Positions 53,521 to 61,863 of a stretch of 64,000 bases of DNA are shown piece after piece. Source of the stretch: Bordetella genomosp. 8 (lineage in GTDB: Bacteria; Pseudomonadota; Gammaproteobacteria; Burkholderiales; Burkholderiaceae_B). The first letter of the stretch is position 1, and every line of letters starts with the position of its first letter. The stretch covers positions 4,526,001 through 4,590,000 of the forward strand of contig NZ_CP021108.1 in the NCBI RefSeq assembly GCF_002119685.1. The letters are read 5' to 3'. The position numbers and the translations under genes are program-made. The notes under the pieces were generated by a model. It saw only the letters and a list, made by a program, of their open reading frames with translations. It was not told where the DNA came from and did not search any database.

Positions 53521-54588
53521 ATGAAGTATCTCCCGCTCGGTAAATCCGGCTTGATGGTGTCCCAATACGTGCTGGGAACGCTGACGTTTTCCGGCACCAA
53601 TGGCTTCGAAGCATTGGGGGGCATCGGCGTGGCGCAGGCCAGGCGCTTTATCGACATGGCCCTGGACGCCGGCGTCAATGCCTTCGATACCGCCAATCTC
53701 TATTCCAAGGGCGACGCCGAGAAAGTGCTCGGGGAAGCGCTGGCCGGCCGCCGGGACCAGGTTCTGGTTTTCAGCAAGGGACGATCCGCGATGACCGATG
53801 GCCCGAACGGCGGCGGCGCGTCTCGCGGCCATCTGGTCGGACAGCTGGACGCGACGCTGAAACGCCTGCGAACCGACTACCTGGACCTGTATTTCGTCCA
53901 TCAATGGGACGGTGTCACGCCCATCGAGGAAACCGTCGAAACGATGTCAGGATTCGTCAAGAGCGGGAAAATCCGCTATTGGGGATTTTCGAACTACAGC
54001 GGTTGGGCCATCGCGAAGACGGCCATGGTGGCGCAATCGCCTGGATTCGTGCCGCCGGTTGCGCACCAGATCTACTACACGCCGGAGGCGCGCGAAGCCG
54101 AATATGAATTGATCACCGCTGGCAGTGAGTTCGGGATCGCCTCGATGATCTGGAGTCCCCTCGGACAAGGCCTGTTCGGCGGCAAGGCCAGGCGCGACGG
54201 CGCCATGCCGGCAGGCACTCGCCAGGCGGCCGAGGGATGGCGTGAACCTTACGTGACGGACTGGGACCGCTACGCCGACGTCCTCGCCGCGATCGAGGCC
54301 GTCGCGGCGGAAACCGGACGCTCCGTGCCCCAGGTGACGCTGGCCTGGCTGCGGGAACGCCCCGGCGTCGGCCCCATCGTCATTGGCGCACGCGATGAAC
54401 GGCAACTCTCGGACAACCTCGCGTCAGATTCCCTGCAGCTTTCCGCCGAGCAGACGGCGCGCATAGAAAAGCCGGGCCGCCCCCGCGCCATCTATCCCTT
54501 TTGGCATCGGGCCATGTGGGCCATGGACCGGCCTTCATCCGCCGAGCGCTCTTACCTTGAGGGCTACCGGGACAGCATCGGTCTATGA
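53521..54588 (+). CDS. Aldo/keto reductase (cytosolic)
   Basis: 355-aa AKR barrel. The catalytic tetrad is visible as D in AFDTANLYSKG, Y in LYSKG, K in VFSKGRS and H in YFVHQWDGV; LGLTF-type GKSGLMVSQYVLGT opens it. NADPH-binding GARDERQLSDNLAS lies near the C-terminus. AAGGAG precedes ATG 53521. It is separated by 123 bp from the LysR and by 123 bp from the Bug gene downstream. It may reduce an aldehyde or ketone intermediate of the cluster. Confidence 0.9.
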   Translation: MKYLPLGKSGLMVSQYVLGTLTFSGTNGFEALGGIGVAQARRFIDMALDAGVNAFDTANLYSKGDAEKVLGEALAGRRDQVLVFSKGRSAMTDGPNGGGASRGHLVGQLDATLKRLRTDYLDLYFVHQWDGVTPIEETVETMSGFVKSGKIRYWGFSNYSGWAIAKTAMVAQSPGFVPPVAHQIYYTPEAREAEYELITAGSEFGIASMIWSPLGQGLFGGKARRDGAMPAGTRQAAEGWREPYVTDWDRYADVLAAIEAVAAETGRSVPQVTLAWLRERPGVGPIVIGARDERQLSDNLASDSLQLSAEQTARIEKPGRPRAIYPFWHRAMWAMDRPSSAERSYLEGYRDSIGL

Positions 54589-54646
54589 CACTCAGGATGT
54601 CGGACGCGCGCCGGTGATGACTCCGGTGCGCCGGCCGTTTGCGCCG

Positions 54647-54692
54647 TTGCCGCAAGCACCTGGCTGATATATAGTCCTATGGTCATACCATA
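54647..54692 (+). promoter_or_regulatory. Promoter plus GntR-type operator 2 (Bug gene)
   Basis: A promoter TTGCCG (54647-54652), 17-nt spacer, TATAGT (54670-54675) is followed at once by TATGGTCATACCATA (54678-54692), a palindrome covering the expected start point. AGGAG and ATG 54712 follow. A bound repressor would block initiation directly. Confidence 0.75.
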
Positions 54693-54711
54693 ATACTATA
54701 TAGGAGACATC

Positions 54712-55674
54712 ATGATCAGGCTCACAGCTATCGGCGTCGCGCTCGCGGTCATTTCCGCCGGCGCGGGCGCGCAGGAGTATCCCACCCACCCCGTGACGAT
54801 CATCGTCCCGTTCGCCGCCGGCGGAGGCACGGATCAATCCGCCCGGCTCGCGGCGCAATTGCTCACCAAATCCTTGCACCAGACCTTCGTCGTCGAAAAC
54901 AAGGCGGGGGCCGGCGGCATGATAGGCCTGGGCCAGTTGGCCAGGGCCAAGCCCGATGGCTATACCCTTGGATGGGCTGGCAATAGCCCACTTACCATCG
55001 CGCCCTATCTGCAGAAGAGTCCCCCATACGATCCCGCGACGGCGTTCACGCCTGTAAGCCTGGCAGGATTGTCGTCATCGGTCCTGCTCGCGCGCCCAGG
55101 GCTGGACGTACGCAACCTCCAGGCCTTCGTCGCGAAGGCGAAAGCGCAACCTGGCTCGATATCGTTCGGCACCAGCGGCATCGGCACATCGACCCACCTG
55201 CTCGGGGAACTGCTGAAATCCGAGACGAAGACCGATCTGCTGCACGTCCCCTACAAGAGCGACGCGGAGTGCATCTCGGCCTTGCTGGGCGGTCAGGTCG
55301 ATGTTGCATGGGTCTCGGCGCAGATCGCCATTCCACAGGTGAGCGGCGGCAAGCTGATCGGCCTGGTGGTGTCGGGCGACGCCCGCGAGCCTGCCATGCC
55401 TGGCGTGCCCACCGTGAAAGAGGCAGGCGTGCCGAACATGCAGGTGCCGATCTTCTTTGGCCTGGTCGGCCCGGCCAAGTTATCGCAGGACGTTGTCGAC
55501 AAACTCGCCGCTGCGATGGCGACCGTGGCGCGCGACGAGGAGTACCGGAACGCGTTGGCGTCGATGGGCCTGCACGCGGCCGCTTCGTCTCCGGCACAGT
55601 TTTCCACGCTGCTCGAGAGCCATCGAACCCGCTGGTCGACGCTGATCAGGCAATTGAATATCAGCGGCCAGTAG
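54712..55674 (+). CDS. Bug-family periplasmic substrate-binding protein
   Basis: 320-aa receptor. Leader MIRLTAIGVALAVISAGAGA ends before QEYPTHPVT, and VTIIVPFAAGGGTDQSARLA, VENKAGAGGMIGLGQLA, ISFGTSGIGTSTHL and HVPYKSDAECISALLGGQ are family blocks. AGGAG precedes ATG 54712. Its promoter carries an operator (54678-54692). It is upstream of the EthD-domain gene and likely supplies the aromatic or related acid used by this cluster (inference). Confidence 0.92.
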   Translation: MIRLTAIGVALAVISAGAGAQEYPTHPVTIIVPFAAGGGTDQSARLAAQLLTKSLHQTFVVENKAGAGGMIGLGQLARAKPDGYTLGWAGNSPLTIAPYLQKSPPYDPATAFTPVSLAGLSSSVLLARPGLDVRNLQAFVAKAKAQPGSISFGTSGIGTSTHLLGELLKSETKTDLLHVPYKSDAECISALLGGQVDVAWVSAQIAIPQVSGGKLIGLVVSGDAREPAMPGVPTVKEAGVPNMQVPIFFGLVGPAKLSQDVVDKLAAAMATVARDEEYRNALASMGLHAAASSPAQFSTLLESHRTRWSTLIRQLNISGQ

Positions 55675-55743
55675 AAGCCGTTCCCCTGTCACGCGGCGCG
55701 TCGGCAGCCGCCGCCTTCCCACCCTGTTGAAATGGAGGTACCC

Positions 55744-56100
55744 ATGGTCAAACATATCAGCTTGATCCACCGTCACCCGGGCGAGTCCGTCGCGGATTTC
55801 CGCGCCTATTGGCTCGATGTGCACTCGCAACTGGTCAAGGGCGTCCTGCCCGGACTTCGCAAGTATGTCGCCAACTTTCCTGTCGACGTGTCGCACGCCG
55901 AACCGCTCGCCAGCGGTCGGCAACTATCCTGCGACGCGATCGTCGAATTGCACTTCGACAGCCTGGATGCGCTCAAGGCCGCGATCCGCTCGCCGGGTTG
56001 GCAGAGCGAAAAGCGCAAGGCCAGCAGCGCCAGGCTGATAGACCTATCCCTGAATCAGTACATGATCGCGGACGAAGTGCCGATAGCCTTGGACGCTTGA
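55744..56100 (+). CDS. EthD-domain protein (118 aa)
   Basis: Small dimeric alpha/beta-barrel protein. ISLIHRHPGESVADFRAYWL and HSQLVKGVLPGLRKYVANF match EthD-family wording; a central CDAIVELHFDSLDALKAAI strand-helix unit follows. The family includes decarboxylases, cyclases and accessory proteins of aromatic breakdown, so the exact reaction is unknown. GGAGGT is 4-5 nt before ATG 55744. Downstream of the Bug gene in the same operon. Confidence 0.8.
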   Translation: MVKHISLIHRHPGESVADFRAYWLDVHSQLVKGVLPGLRKYVANFPVDVSHAEPLASGRQLSCDAIVELHFDSLDALKAAIRSPGWQSEKRKASSARLIDLSLNQYMIADEVPIALDA

Positions 56101-56193
56101 AGAATCAAGGTGGCCCGCATCCGGTGCGGGCCATCGCGCGCGGTGCTGGACCGTGTCGTACCAGGGGGACGCCCTGGTTGTCAGCGCGCGGCC

Positions 56194-57165
56194 TCACTGG
56201 CTCAGGTTCAATGCCTTGACCGTCTTTTCATAGCTGGCCCGCTCTTGGCCCAGGAAGGTCTTGACCTTGCCGATATCCGCATCGTCGGGCTTGACGTCCG
56301 CGCCGAACTCTTTCATCCGGTTGACGAAGGCCGGATCGTTCATCACCGCCTTGACCGCCGAATTTAACACCTCGCGGTTCTGCGCCGGAATCTCGCGCGG
56401 CGCGAATACCCCGAACCAGGCTGAGATATCGAAGCCCGCGACACCCTGCTCCTGCATGGTCGGAATCGACGGAAAGTTCGGCGATCGTTCGAGGCTCAAG
56501 GTCGCCAGCGGACGCAGCCGTCCATCCGCGACGGGGCCCTTGCCATCGATACCGGCGATCGTGTACCACTGCACGTCGCCGGCGGCCATCGCGATCAATA
56601 TGTCTGGCGTACCCTTGTAAGGGATGTGCTGGAACTGGGTACCGGCCTGCAAGTTCACGGTTTCGCTGGCCACATGCGTGACCGAGCCGATGCCAGGCGA
56701 CGCGAAGTTGTCCTTCTTCGTGGCCTTGCCGGCAACAACCAGGTCATTCAGGCTCTTCCACGGAGAGCCCGACGGCACCACCAGCAGCAGCGGTGTGTGC
56801 GCGACGATGCCAATCGGCTCGAGGTCTTCCATCTTGTAGCGAACCGCCTTGTTCACCAGCGGGATGAGCGTAATCGGGCCGGACACCGTAAACAGCAACG
56901 TGTATCCCTCAGGATTGGACCTCGCCACGTTTTGCACGCCAAGCGCGCCTCCCGCGCCGGCCAGGTTTTCGACGATCACCGGCTGCCCGAGCTTGTCGCT
57001 CATGCCCCGGGCCACCATCCTGCCCAGTGTGTCCGTCGACCCGCCAGGGGGGAATGGAATGATGAAACGAATGGGCTTGTCCGGAAAAGCACCCTGTGCG
57101 GCGCCCGCCAGACAGGTGGCCGCCGCGAATGCCGCCAGGGCAGCGAACAGTTTTGGAAATTTCAT
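56194..57165 (-). CDS. Bug-family periplasmic substrate-binding protein
   Basis: 323-aa receptor, seventh in the window. Leader MKFPKLFAALAAFAAATCLA ends GAAQGAFPDKP; RFIIPFPPGGSTDTLGRMVA, VENLAGAGGALGVQNVA, NFASPGIGSVTHVA and HIPYKGTPDILIAMAAGD follow. GGGAGACACGC precedes ATG 57165. It is the second receptor of the aromatic cluster and is transcribed from the divergent promoter at about 58.0 kb together with an EthD-like gene. Confidence 0.93.
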   Translation of the reverse strand: MKFPKLFAALAAFAAATCLAGAAQGAFPDKPIRFIIPFPPGGSTDTLGRMVARGMSDKLGQPVIVENLAGAGGALGVQNVARSNPEGYTLLFTVSGPITLIPLVNKAVRYKMEDLEPIGIVAHTPLLLVVPSGSPWKSLNDLVVAGKATKKDNFASPGIGSVTHVASETVNLQAGTQFQHIPYKGTPDILIAMAAGDVQWYTIAGIDGKGPVADGRLRPLATLSLERSPNFPSIPTMQEQGVAGFDISAWFGVFAPREIPAQNREVLNSAVKAVMNDPAFVNRMKEFGADVKPDDADIGKVKTFLGQERASYEKTVKALNLSQ

Positions 57166-57225
57166 GCGTGTCTCCCAACAGAATCTTTTAATGGAGGGAC
57201 CGGGGCCTGTGCAGCCCGCGGCCCC

Positions 57226-57951
57226 TTATCGCGTCGCGCCGACGGCCCCGCTGCGGACCATCTCTTCGTGGGTCAGCACATGGGACAGCCCATAGAAGTC
57301 AAGGATCACCCCAGGCCGCGCGCCATGCGATACCAGGCTTTCCTCGCCGAGCAAGCCCCGGCCCAGGTCCCGCAGCATGGCCTCGTCCCATCCTTCGACC
57401 AGCAGGATCCAATCCGACTCGACGGAACCCGCGCCATGCGCGCAGATGCGCTCCTCTTCGGTCATGGGTCTTTCGATGGACCGGTCGCGCGCCAGGAAAT
57501 GCGCGCCCACCCGGCCCTCGCTGGATGCGAATTCGCTCGATACCGTCTCCAGCAACCAGGCTCTGAGCACCTCTTCCCGCCCCGCCGCGGGCGAGAAACG
57601 CACCGTCATGGCCCGTGAACCGGTGCCCAATCCCGTACTGGCCACCACTTCGCAAAGCGTGCGGCTGGCGTAGTCGGCCAGCGGACGGAATTTCTGCGTC
57701 CACGGCGTGGGGTTGTTCAGCTTGTCGATATATTCGCCCTGGACCGTAACGGACTTGTCAGCCACCTCGTACAAGGCGAAGGCGGAGGGCGACCCTTCAT
57801 CCAATGCGTTCAGTCGACGCCCGCGCAGGAAACCCTTGGTGCTCACGCGTTCGAGCAGATGCTCGTAGGAATGGAACCTGCAATGCTCCTCACGGTATTC
57901 CGGCGGATAGTTGCTGTAGATCACGACGGCTGTTTTTCCTAGCAATGGCAA
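57226..57951 (-). CDS. EthD-like two-domain protein (TTG start)
   Basis: 241-aa protein I do not firmly recognise. Its TTG start at 57951 is supported by AAGGAG 7 nt upstream (no ATG is near, and the open frame extends to 58311 without signal). It appears to hold two ferredoxin-like alpha/beta halves (AVVIYSNYPPEYREEHCRFH, SAFALYEVADKSVTVQGEYI, then AMTVRFSPAAGREEVLRAWL), as seen in EthD-type dimeric barrels. It lies 60 bp upstream of the Bug gene and divergent from the SDR across the strongest GntR-type operator. Confidence 0.6.
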   Translation of the reverse strand: MPLLGKTAVVIYSNYPPEYREEHCRFHSYEHLLERVSTKGFLRGRRLNALDEGSPSAFALYEVADKSVTVQGEYIDKLNNPTPWTQKFRPLADYASRTLCEVVASTGLGTGSRAMTVRFSPAAGREEVLRAWLLETVSSEFASSEGRVGAHFLARDRSIERPMTEEERICAHGAGSVESDWILLVEGWDEAMLRDLGRGLLGEESLVSHGARPGVILDFYGLSHVLTHEEMVRSGAVGATR

Positions 57952-58023
57952 TTTTCTACTCCTTGGTGATATGCGCTTGGTCCGGTCTATGCACACGTAC
58001 CCGCTTTGTCGAATAATAATGTA

Positions 58024-58040
58024 GTATGGTCCAACCATAC
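58024..58040. promoter_or_regulatory. GntR-type operator 3 (EthD-like/SDR divergent region)
   Basis: GTATGGTCCAACCATAC, a 17-bp palindrome with ATGGTCCAACCAT core (58026-58038), is the longest of the four operators. TATTAT (minus, plus 58013-58018) is a plausible leftward -10 next to it. It is placed to control both the 57951 and 58071 starts. Confidence 0.78.
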
Positions 58041-58070
58041 AAATGAGTTTTGACAGGAGTGGGGAGCGGC

Positions 58071-58919
58071 ATGCAACTGGATCATGTAAGCGCGATCGTG
58101 ACCGGCGCGGCGGGCGGAATCGGTCGAGCATTGGTGCGCGCATTGCTGGAAAGTGGCGCCAACGTGCTCGCCAACGATATCGACGACGCGCGGCTTCATG
58201 GCTTGAGGGATTCGATGGCGAGCGATCATCATGTCCGCCTGAGGCTGCTGCGCGCGGACCTGGCCGACCCGGGTTCGCCGCCGCGCTTGCTGGATGCAGC
58301 GGAACAGGCATTCGGCCGAGCCAATACGCTCATCAATAGTTCCGGCCTCGGGCGCGCCATATATACCAGGGATCTGCTGACCGCCCCCCCGCCCGTCTGG
58401 GACATCGACTTCTCCGCCTGGCAAAGCATGTTCGACGCCAATACGATGAGCCCCATACGCCTGATCAACGCCGCGGTCCGGCGCTTCCGCGTCTCTGGAT
58501 GGGGCCGGATCGTCACCATTACCACCAGCCTTGACCATATGCTCGCCCATGGCTCGGGACCATACGGTCCATCGAAAGCTGCCCTGGAGGCATACACGTC
58601 GATTCTCGCACGTGAATTGAACGGCTCCGGGGTTACCGCGAACGTCCTGGTGCCCGGTGGCACCGTGGACACACCCATGGTGCCGGACATTCCCAACCTC
58701 GCTCGCGAATCGCTGCTTTCGCCCGAAGTCATGGTTTCCCCTCTGCGCTGGTTGCTGTCCAAGGCCGCCGATAACGTCACCTGCAGGCGCATCCGCGCGA
58801 ATCTGTGGGACACGGGCTTGCCCCCGGAAGTGGCCTACCGGTCGGCATCCGCCCCGGCGGGATGGTGGGATCTGGCGGCGGGGCAGCAGCGGCGCCCCAG
58901 CCAGCCGGCCAATCAATAA
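58071..58919 (+). CDS. Short-chain dehydrogenase/reductase
   Basis: 282-aa SDR. TGAAGGIGRALVRALLESGA is the nucleotide site, INSSG replaces the usual NNAG, and catalytic Y and K are in GSGPYGPSKAAL after a TITTS serine. GGGGAGCGGC precedes ATG 58071. It ends with a 7-nt overlap of the converging FAH-family gene. Likely oxidises or reduces an intermediate; regulated from operator 3. Confidence 0.88.
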   Translation: MQLDHVSAIVTGAAGGIGRALVRALLESGANVLANDIDDARLHGLRDSMASDHHVRLRLLRADLADPGSPPRLLDAAEQAFGRANTLINSSGLGRAIYTRDLLTAPPPVWDIDFSAWQSMFDANTMSPIRLINAAVRRFRVSGWGRIVTITTSLDHMLAHGSGPYGPSKAALEAYTSILARELNGSGVTANVLVPGGTVDTPMVPDIPNLARESLLSPEVMVSPLRWLLSKAADNVTCRRIRANLWDTGLPPEVAYRSASAPAGWWDLAAGQQRRPSQPANQ

Positions 58920-59800
58920 GGACGTGGTGCGACCGCTTCGCGCTCGCGCACCTTCACCGACATTTCCCCGACTTGGTCGATCGCGATACGGACGGTATCG
59001 CCGCTTGCCATTGGTCCCACGCCTTCCGGCGTCCCGGTCGCGATCACGTCGCCCGGGCGCAACGTCAGCACCGAAGAGATCATTTCGATCAACTCAGGGA
59101 TGCCGACGATCAGATCCGAGGTGTTGGCATCCTGGCGCAGGTCTTCATTGACCCAGAGGCGATTCCGCAGTTTCCCCGGATCGGATATCTCGTCCGCCGT
59201 CACCAGGTAGGGGCCGAGGGGCGTAAAGGTATCGAAGGACTTGCGCATCGTGCGTTCTTCTTCGCCCGAACCTTTTTCGATACGCATCGTTCCGTCTATG
59301 AGGCAGGCATACCCGAAGACGTAATCGAGCGCGCTGGCCCGCGGGACGTCGCGGGCCGTCCTGCCGATGATGACGGCAAGCTCGGACTCGTGGTCGAAGC
59401 GCCTGCTCGAGCCTTTCGGCAGCCAGACCGTACCGCCTGCGCCCACCACGCTGGACGGTGCCTTCAGGAAAAAGCCCTGCTCCCGCGCGCTCCGGCCGCC
59501 GGTCGTGACCGAGCGGTCGCCCAGCTCGCCGATGTGCTTACGGTAATTGGCCGGCGCGGCGAAGATGTGCGGCGGCGTTGGGTTGGCGGCGAGCAGCTGC
59601 ACGTCGGCAAGACGGTGCATGGGTGCGCTGGCCGCGGCCTGCTCAAGCATTGCCTTGCATTCCGTCCAGTTCTCGATGAGCCAGTTGACGCGTTGCCCCG
59701 GCAATCGCGCGAGGAAATCCGGCAACGCGCCGGTGACGTTCGCTATGCCGGCATCGGTAACAACGCCCACCTGGAAATCGTTGAAGGAAGCGATCTTCAT
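58913..59800 (-). CDS. Fumarylacetoacetate-hydrolase-family hydrolase
   Basis: 295-aa FAH-fold enzyme. DHESELAVIIGRTARDV, then GYACLIDGTMRIEKG, TFTPLGPYLVTADEI and VIATGTPEGVGPMASGD are family blocks, with the acidic metal ligands in DHESE. FAH-family proteins hydrolyse fumarylpyruvate or similar 2,4-diketo acids after ring cleavage. It sits 3 bp after the gentisate dioxygenase gene in one operon, supporting a gentisate-type pathway. Confidence 0.9.
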   Translation of the reverse strand: MKIASFNDFQVGVVTDAGIANVTGALPDFLARLPGQRVNWLIENWTECKAMLEQAAASAPMHRLADVQLLAANPTPPHIFAAPANYRKHIGELGDRSVTTGGRSAREQGFFLKAPSSVVGAGGTVWLPKGSSRRFDHESELAVIIGRTARDVPRASALDYVFGYACLIDGTMRIEKGSGEEERTMRKSFDTFTPLGPYLVTADEISDPGKLRNRLWVNEDLRQDANTSDLIVGIPELIEMISSVLTLRPGDVIATGTPEGVGPMASGDTVRIAIDQVGEMSVKVREREAVAPRPY

Positions 59801-59803
59801 TTA

Positions 59804-60883
59804 TCAGTTGCCCTTGGAGACGGAAACAGGTTCGTGCGCGACTTCTTCGCGGTAATAGCCGAGCTTTTGCATGACCGGGAAGTCATTGACCTGGAACAGC
59901 ACCGCATCGCCATTGCCTGCATTGGCGTGCGAGTGCCACGCCCACGGCTTGATCGTCAGGAAATCACCCTGCTGCCAGTCGTACACGACGCCCTCGACGA
60001 CCGTTCGGCCCGTGCCCGAGACGACGTAATAGAGCTTGCTTCCCGTATGACGGCGCGCGACGCCCTGGAAACCAGCGCGCAGCCGCTGCAGCCGCATGTC
60101 CATCGTCCGCATGGCCGGGCCGCCGTTGACGGGATTGCGATATTCCTGGATCAGGTCGTCGGCCGGATCGCTGCCCAGCACGGCGATACGGTCCAGCGAT
60201 TCGAGCGCCATCGCGCGCGGGTAGACCAATAGCGGATTCTCGCCCGTCCCTGTCGGCTCGACCGCCGGCGGCATCATCAGGGCGTTTCCGAATAGACGTT
60301 CGGACCGGTCCGGCACGGGCAGCACCGGTTGCTGTTCCGAAACATGCGCTTCGAAGAAACTGGCATGCAGCATCTGCATCACGGACACGTCGAGGATGTC
60401 TAGCCATACCATCGGTTGATCCCCATGGTATTCATGGTCGTGCCAGCACATCGACGGCGTAAGAACCAGGTCGCCCTCGTTCATCACATAGCGCTCGCCA
60501 TCGACGGTGGTCGTGGCGCCGCCGCCTTTCATGATGAACCGGAAGGCATTCGCGGTATGCCGGTGCGCGGCGGCGATTTCACCGGGCAGGATCACCTGGA
60601 TCGACGCCCAGAACGTGTGCGTCGTGCCATAAGGCAGCCCGGGATTGGCCAGCCGCAGCGTGCGGCGCTGACCGCCCGAACCTATGTCGAGCTCGGACCC
60701 CAGGCGCTGGAGCAAGGGTTGCAGGTCGGCCCATCGCCAATGCACGGTCTGGGTGCTCGACTTCGGCTCGCGGGTGAATACGGGCGGATCGTCCGGCTGG
60801 TGCACCCGGCAATTGAATTTCGCCAGCTCGGCCTTGAGGTCCTGGCGCGCCCGCGCGTCCTGCATGCTTGTCTCTTCACTCAT
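59804..60883 (-). CDS. Gentisate 1,2-dioxygenase-type cupin dioxygenase
   Basis: 359-aa double cupin. Iron ligands are seen as H107 and H109 (AAAHRHTANAFRFIMKG) and H148 or H150 (CWHDHEYHG). The C-terminal cupin holds HTGSKLYYVVSGTG and PWAWHSHANAG. It should cleave gentisate to maleylpyruvate. ATG 60883 has GGAG 7 nt upstream. It is divergent from the GntR regulator, with operator 4 between them, and is followed by the FAH-family hydrolase. Confidence 0.9.
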   Translation of the reverse strand: MSEETSMQDARARQDLKAELAKFNCRVHQPDDPPVFTREPKSSTQTVHWRWADLQPLLQRLGSELDIGSGGQRRTLRLANPGLPYGTTHTFWASIQVILPGEIAAAHRHTANAFRFIMKGGGATTTVDGERYVMNEGDLVLTPSMCWHDHEYHGDQPMVWLDILDVSVMQMLHASFFEAHVSEQQPVLPVPDRSERLFGNALMMPPAVEPTGTGENPLLVYPRAMALESLDRIAVLGSDPADDLIQEYRNPVNGGPAMRTMDMRLQRLRAGFQGVARRHTGSKLYYVVSGTGRTVVEGVVYDWQQGDFLTIKPWAWHSHANAGNGDAVLFQVNDFPVMQKLGYYREEVAHEPVSVSKGN

Positions 60884-60967
60884 TCCATCGCTCCGTCTCC
60901 AGGCCTGCCTGTCCAGCACTCCGCAACGCCTGTCGAGTTGATAAACCAAACGACGATAATACATCAT

Positions 60968-60994
60968 ATGGTCGTACCTTATTGTTGGTATAAT
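60968..60994 (+). promoter_or_regulatory. GntR-type operator 4 and extended -10 promoter
   Basis: ATGGTCGTACCTT (60968-60980) matches the other three operators except for one base in the right arm. TTGGTATAAT (60985-60994) contains TG-N-TATAAT, an extended -10 for the rightward gntR gene. The operator lies across the promoter, fitting autorepression. Confidence 0.7.
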
Positions 60995-61068
60995 CTCCCA
61001 TGGCTGCGAAGTACGACATGTGCTACTAGTGGCATTTCCATATTGGAATCGCTTTGGAACCCAGGACG

Positions 61069-61863
61069 ATGAGTAAAGCTATGAAGGCGGCGCGTAGAGC
61101 GCCGGCCGTGGCGGAAGAGGCGAGCGGGCCTTCCTTCGCACCGATAAAGACCAAGCGCGCCTTCGAACAGGTCTGCGACCAGATCCGCCGCGAAATCGCC
61201 ATGGGCAGGCTGAAACCTGGGGATCGCCTTCCGCCGGAACGCGAATTCGGGGAGCAGCTCGGGGTCAGCCGCACCGCCGTCCGTGAAGCCTTGCGCAGCC
61301 TGGAAAACGCCGGCTTGGTGTATTGCCAGCAGGGCATGGGCGGTGGCGCATTCATCTGCCAGCGGGACTCAGGCATCGTGACGCAGGCCGTCAGCGATAT
61401 GGTGATGCTCGGCCAGGTGCCCTGGGACGACGTTACCGAAGCGCGGATCATGTTGACCGAGCAGGCAATCCGCCTGGCGTGCGAGCGGGGAACGGAAGAA
61501 GACTTCCTCGCGCTGGAGCAGGATATCGATCACATCGAGGAACTGACCGCGCGCGGCGACTTCAGCCGACGCACCAGCTACATCACGGAGTTCTACCGGC
61601 TGCTGGCACTGGCCACTCACAATCTGGTCCTGCTCATGCTGCTGGAGTCGCTGTCCGAGCTCAGCCGCGCGCTGCTGGCCAAGGTCGATCCCGTGCCTAA
61701 AAGCGACGTCATCGCCGTCAGGCGCCTGGTGGTCAAGCATATCCGCGCGCGCAATGCCGACGCCGCCGTCACAGCGATGGGTGCGCACCTGCGGCGGCTG
61801 GATCAGTATCTGCGCAGCGAATCGAAGAAGGAGTCGCCCCGGCGCACCCGTGCCCGCTCATAG
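61069..61863 (+). CDS. GntR-family regulator, FCD subgroup
   Basis: 264-aa regulator. Winged HTH at about residues 32-95 (QVCDQIRREIAMGRLKPGDR, then LPPEREFGEQLGVSRTAVRE, then ALRSLENAGLVYC); the C-terminal helical FCD ligand domain has RTSYITEFYRLLALATHNLV, with metal/ligand histidines. FCD members typically bind TGGTnnnACCA. Its 5' region carries such a site, and three more occur in the cluster, so it is the likely common repressor. ATG 61069 follows AGGA closely; TTG 61054 is also possible. Confidence 0.92.
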   Translation: MSKAMKAARRAPAVAEEASGPSFAPIKTKRAFEQVCDQIRREIAMGRLKPGDRLPPEREFGEQLGVSRTAVREALRSLENAGLVYCQQGMGGGAFICQRDSGIVTQAVSDMVMLGQVPWDDVTEARIMLTEQAIRLACERGTEEDFLALEQDIDHIEELTARGDFSRRTSYITEFYRLLALATHNLVLLMLLESLSELSRALLAKVDPVPKSDVIAVRRLVVKHIRARNADAAVTAMGAHLRRLDQYLRSESKKESPRRTRARS

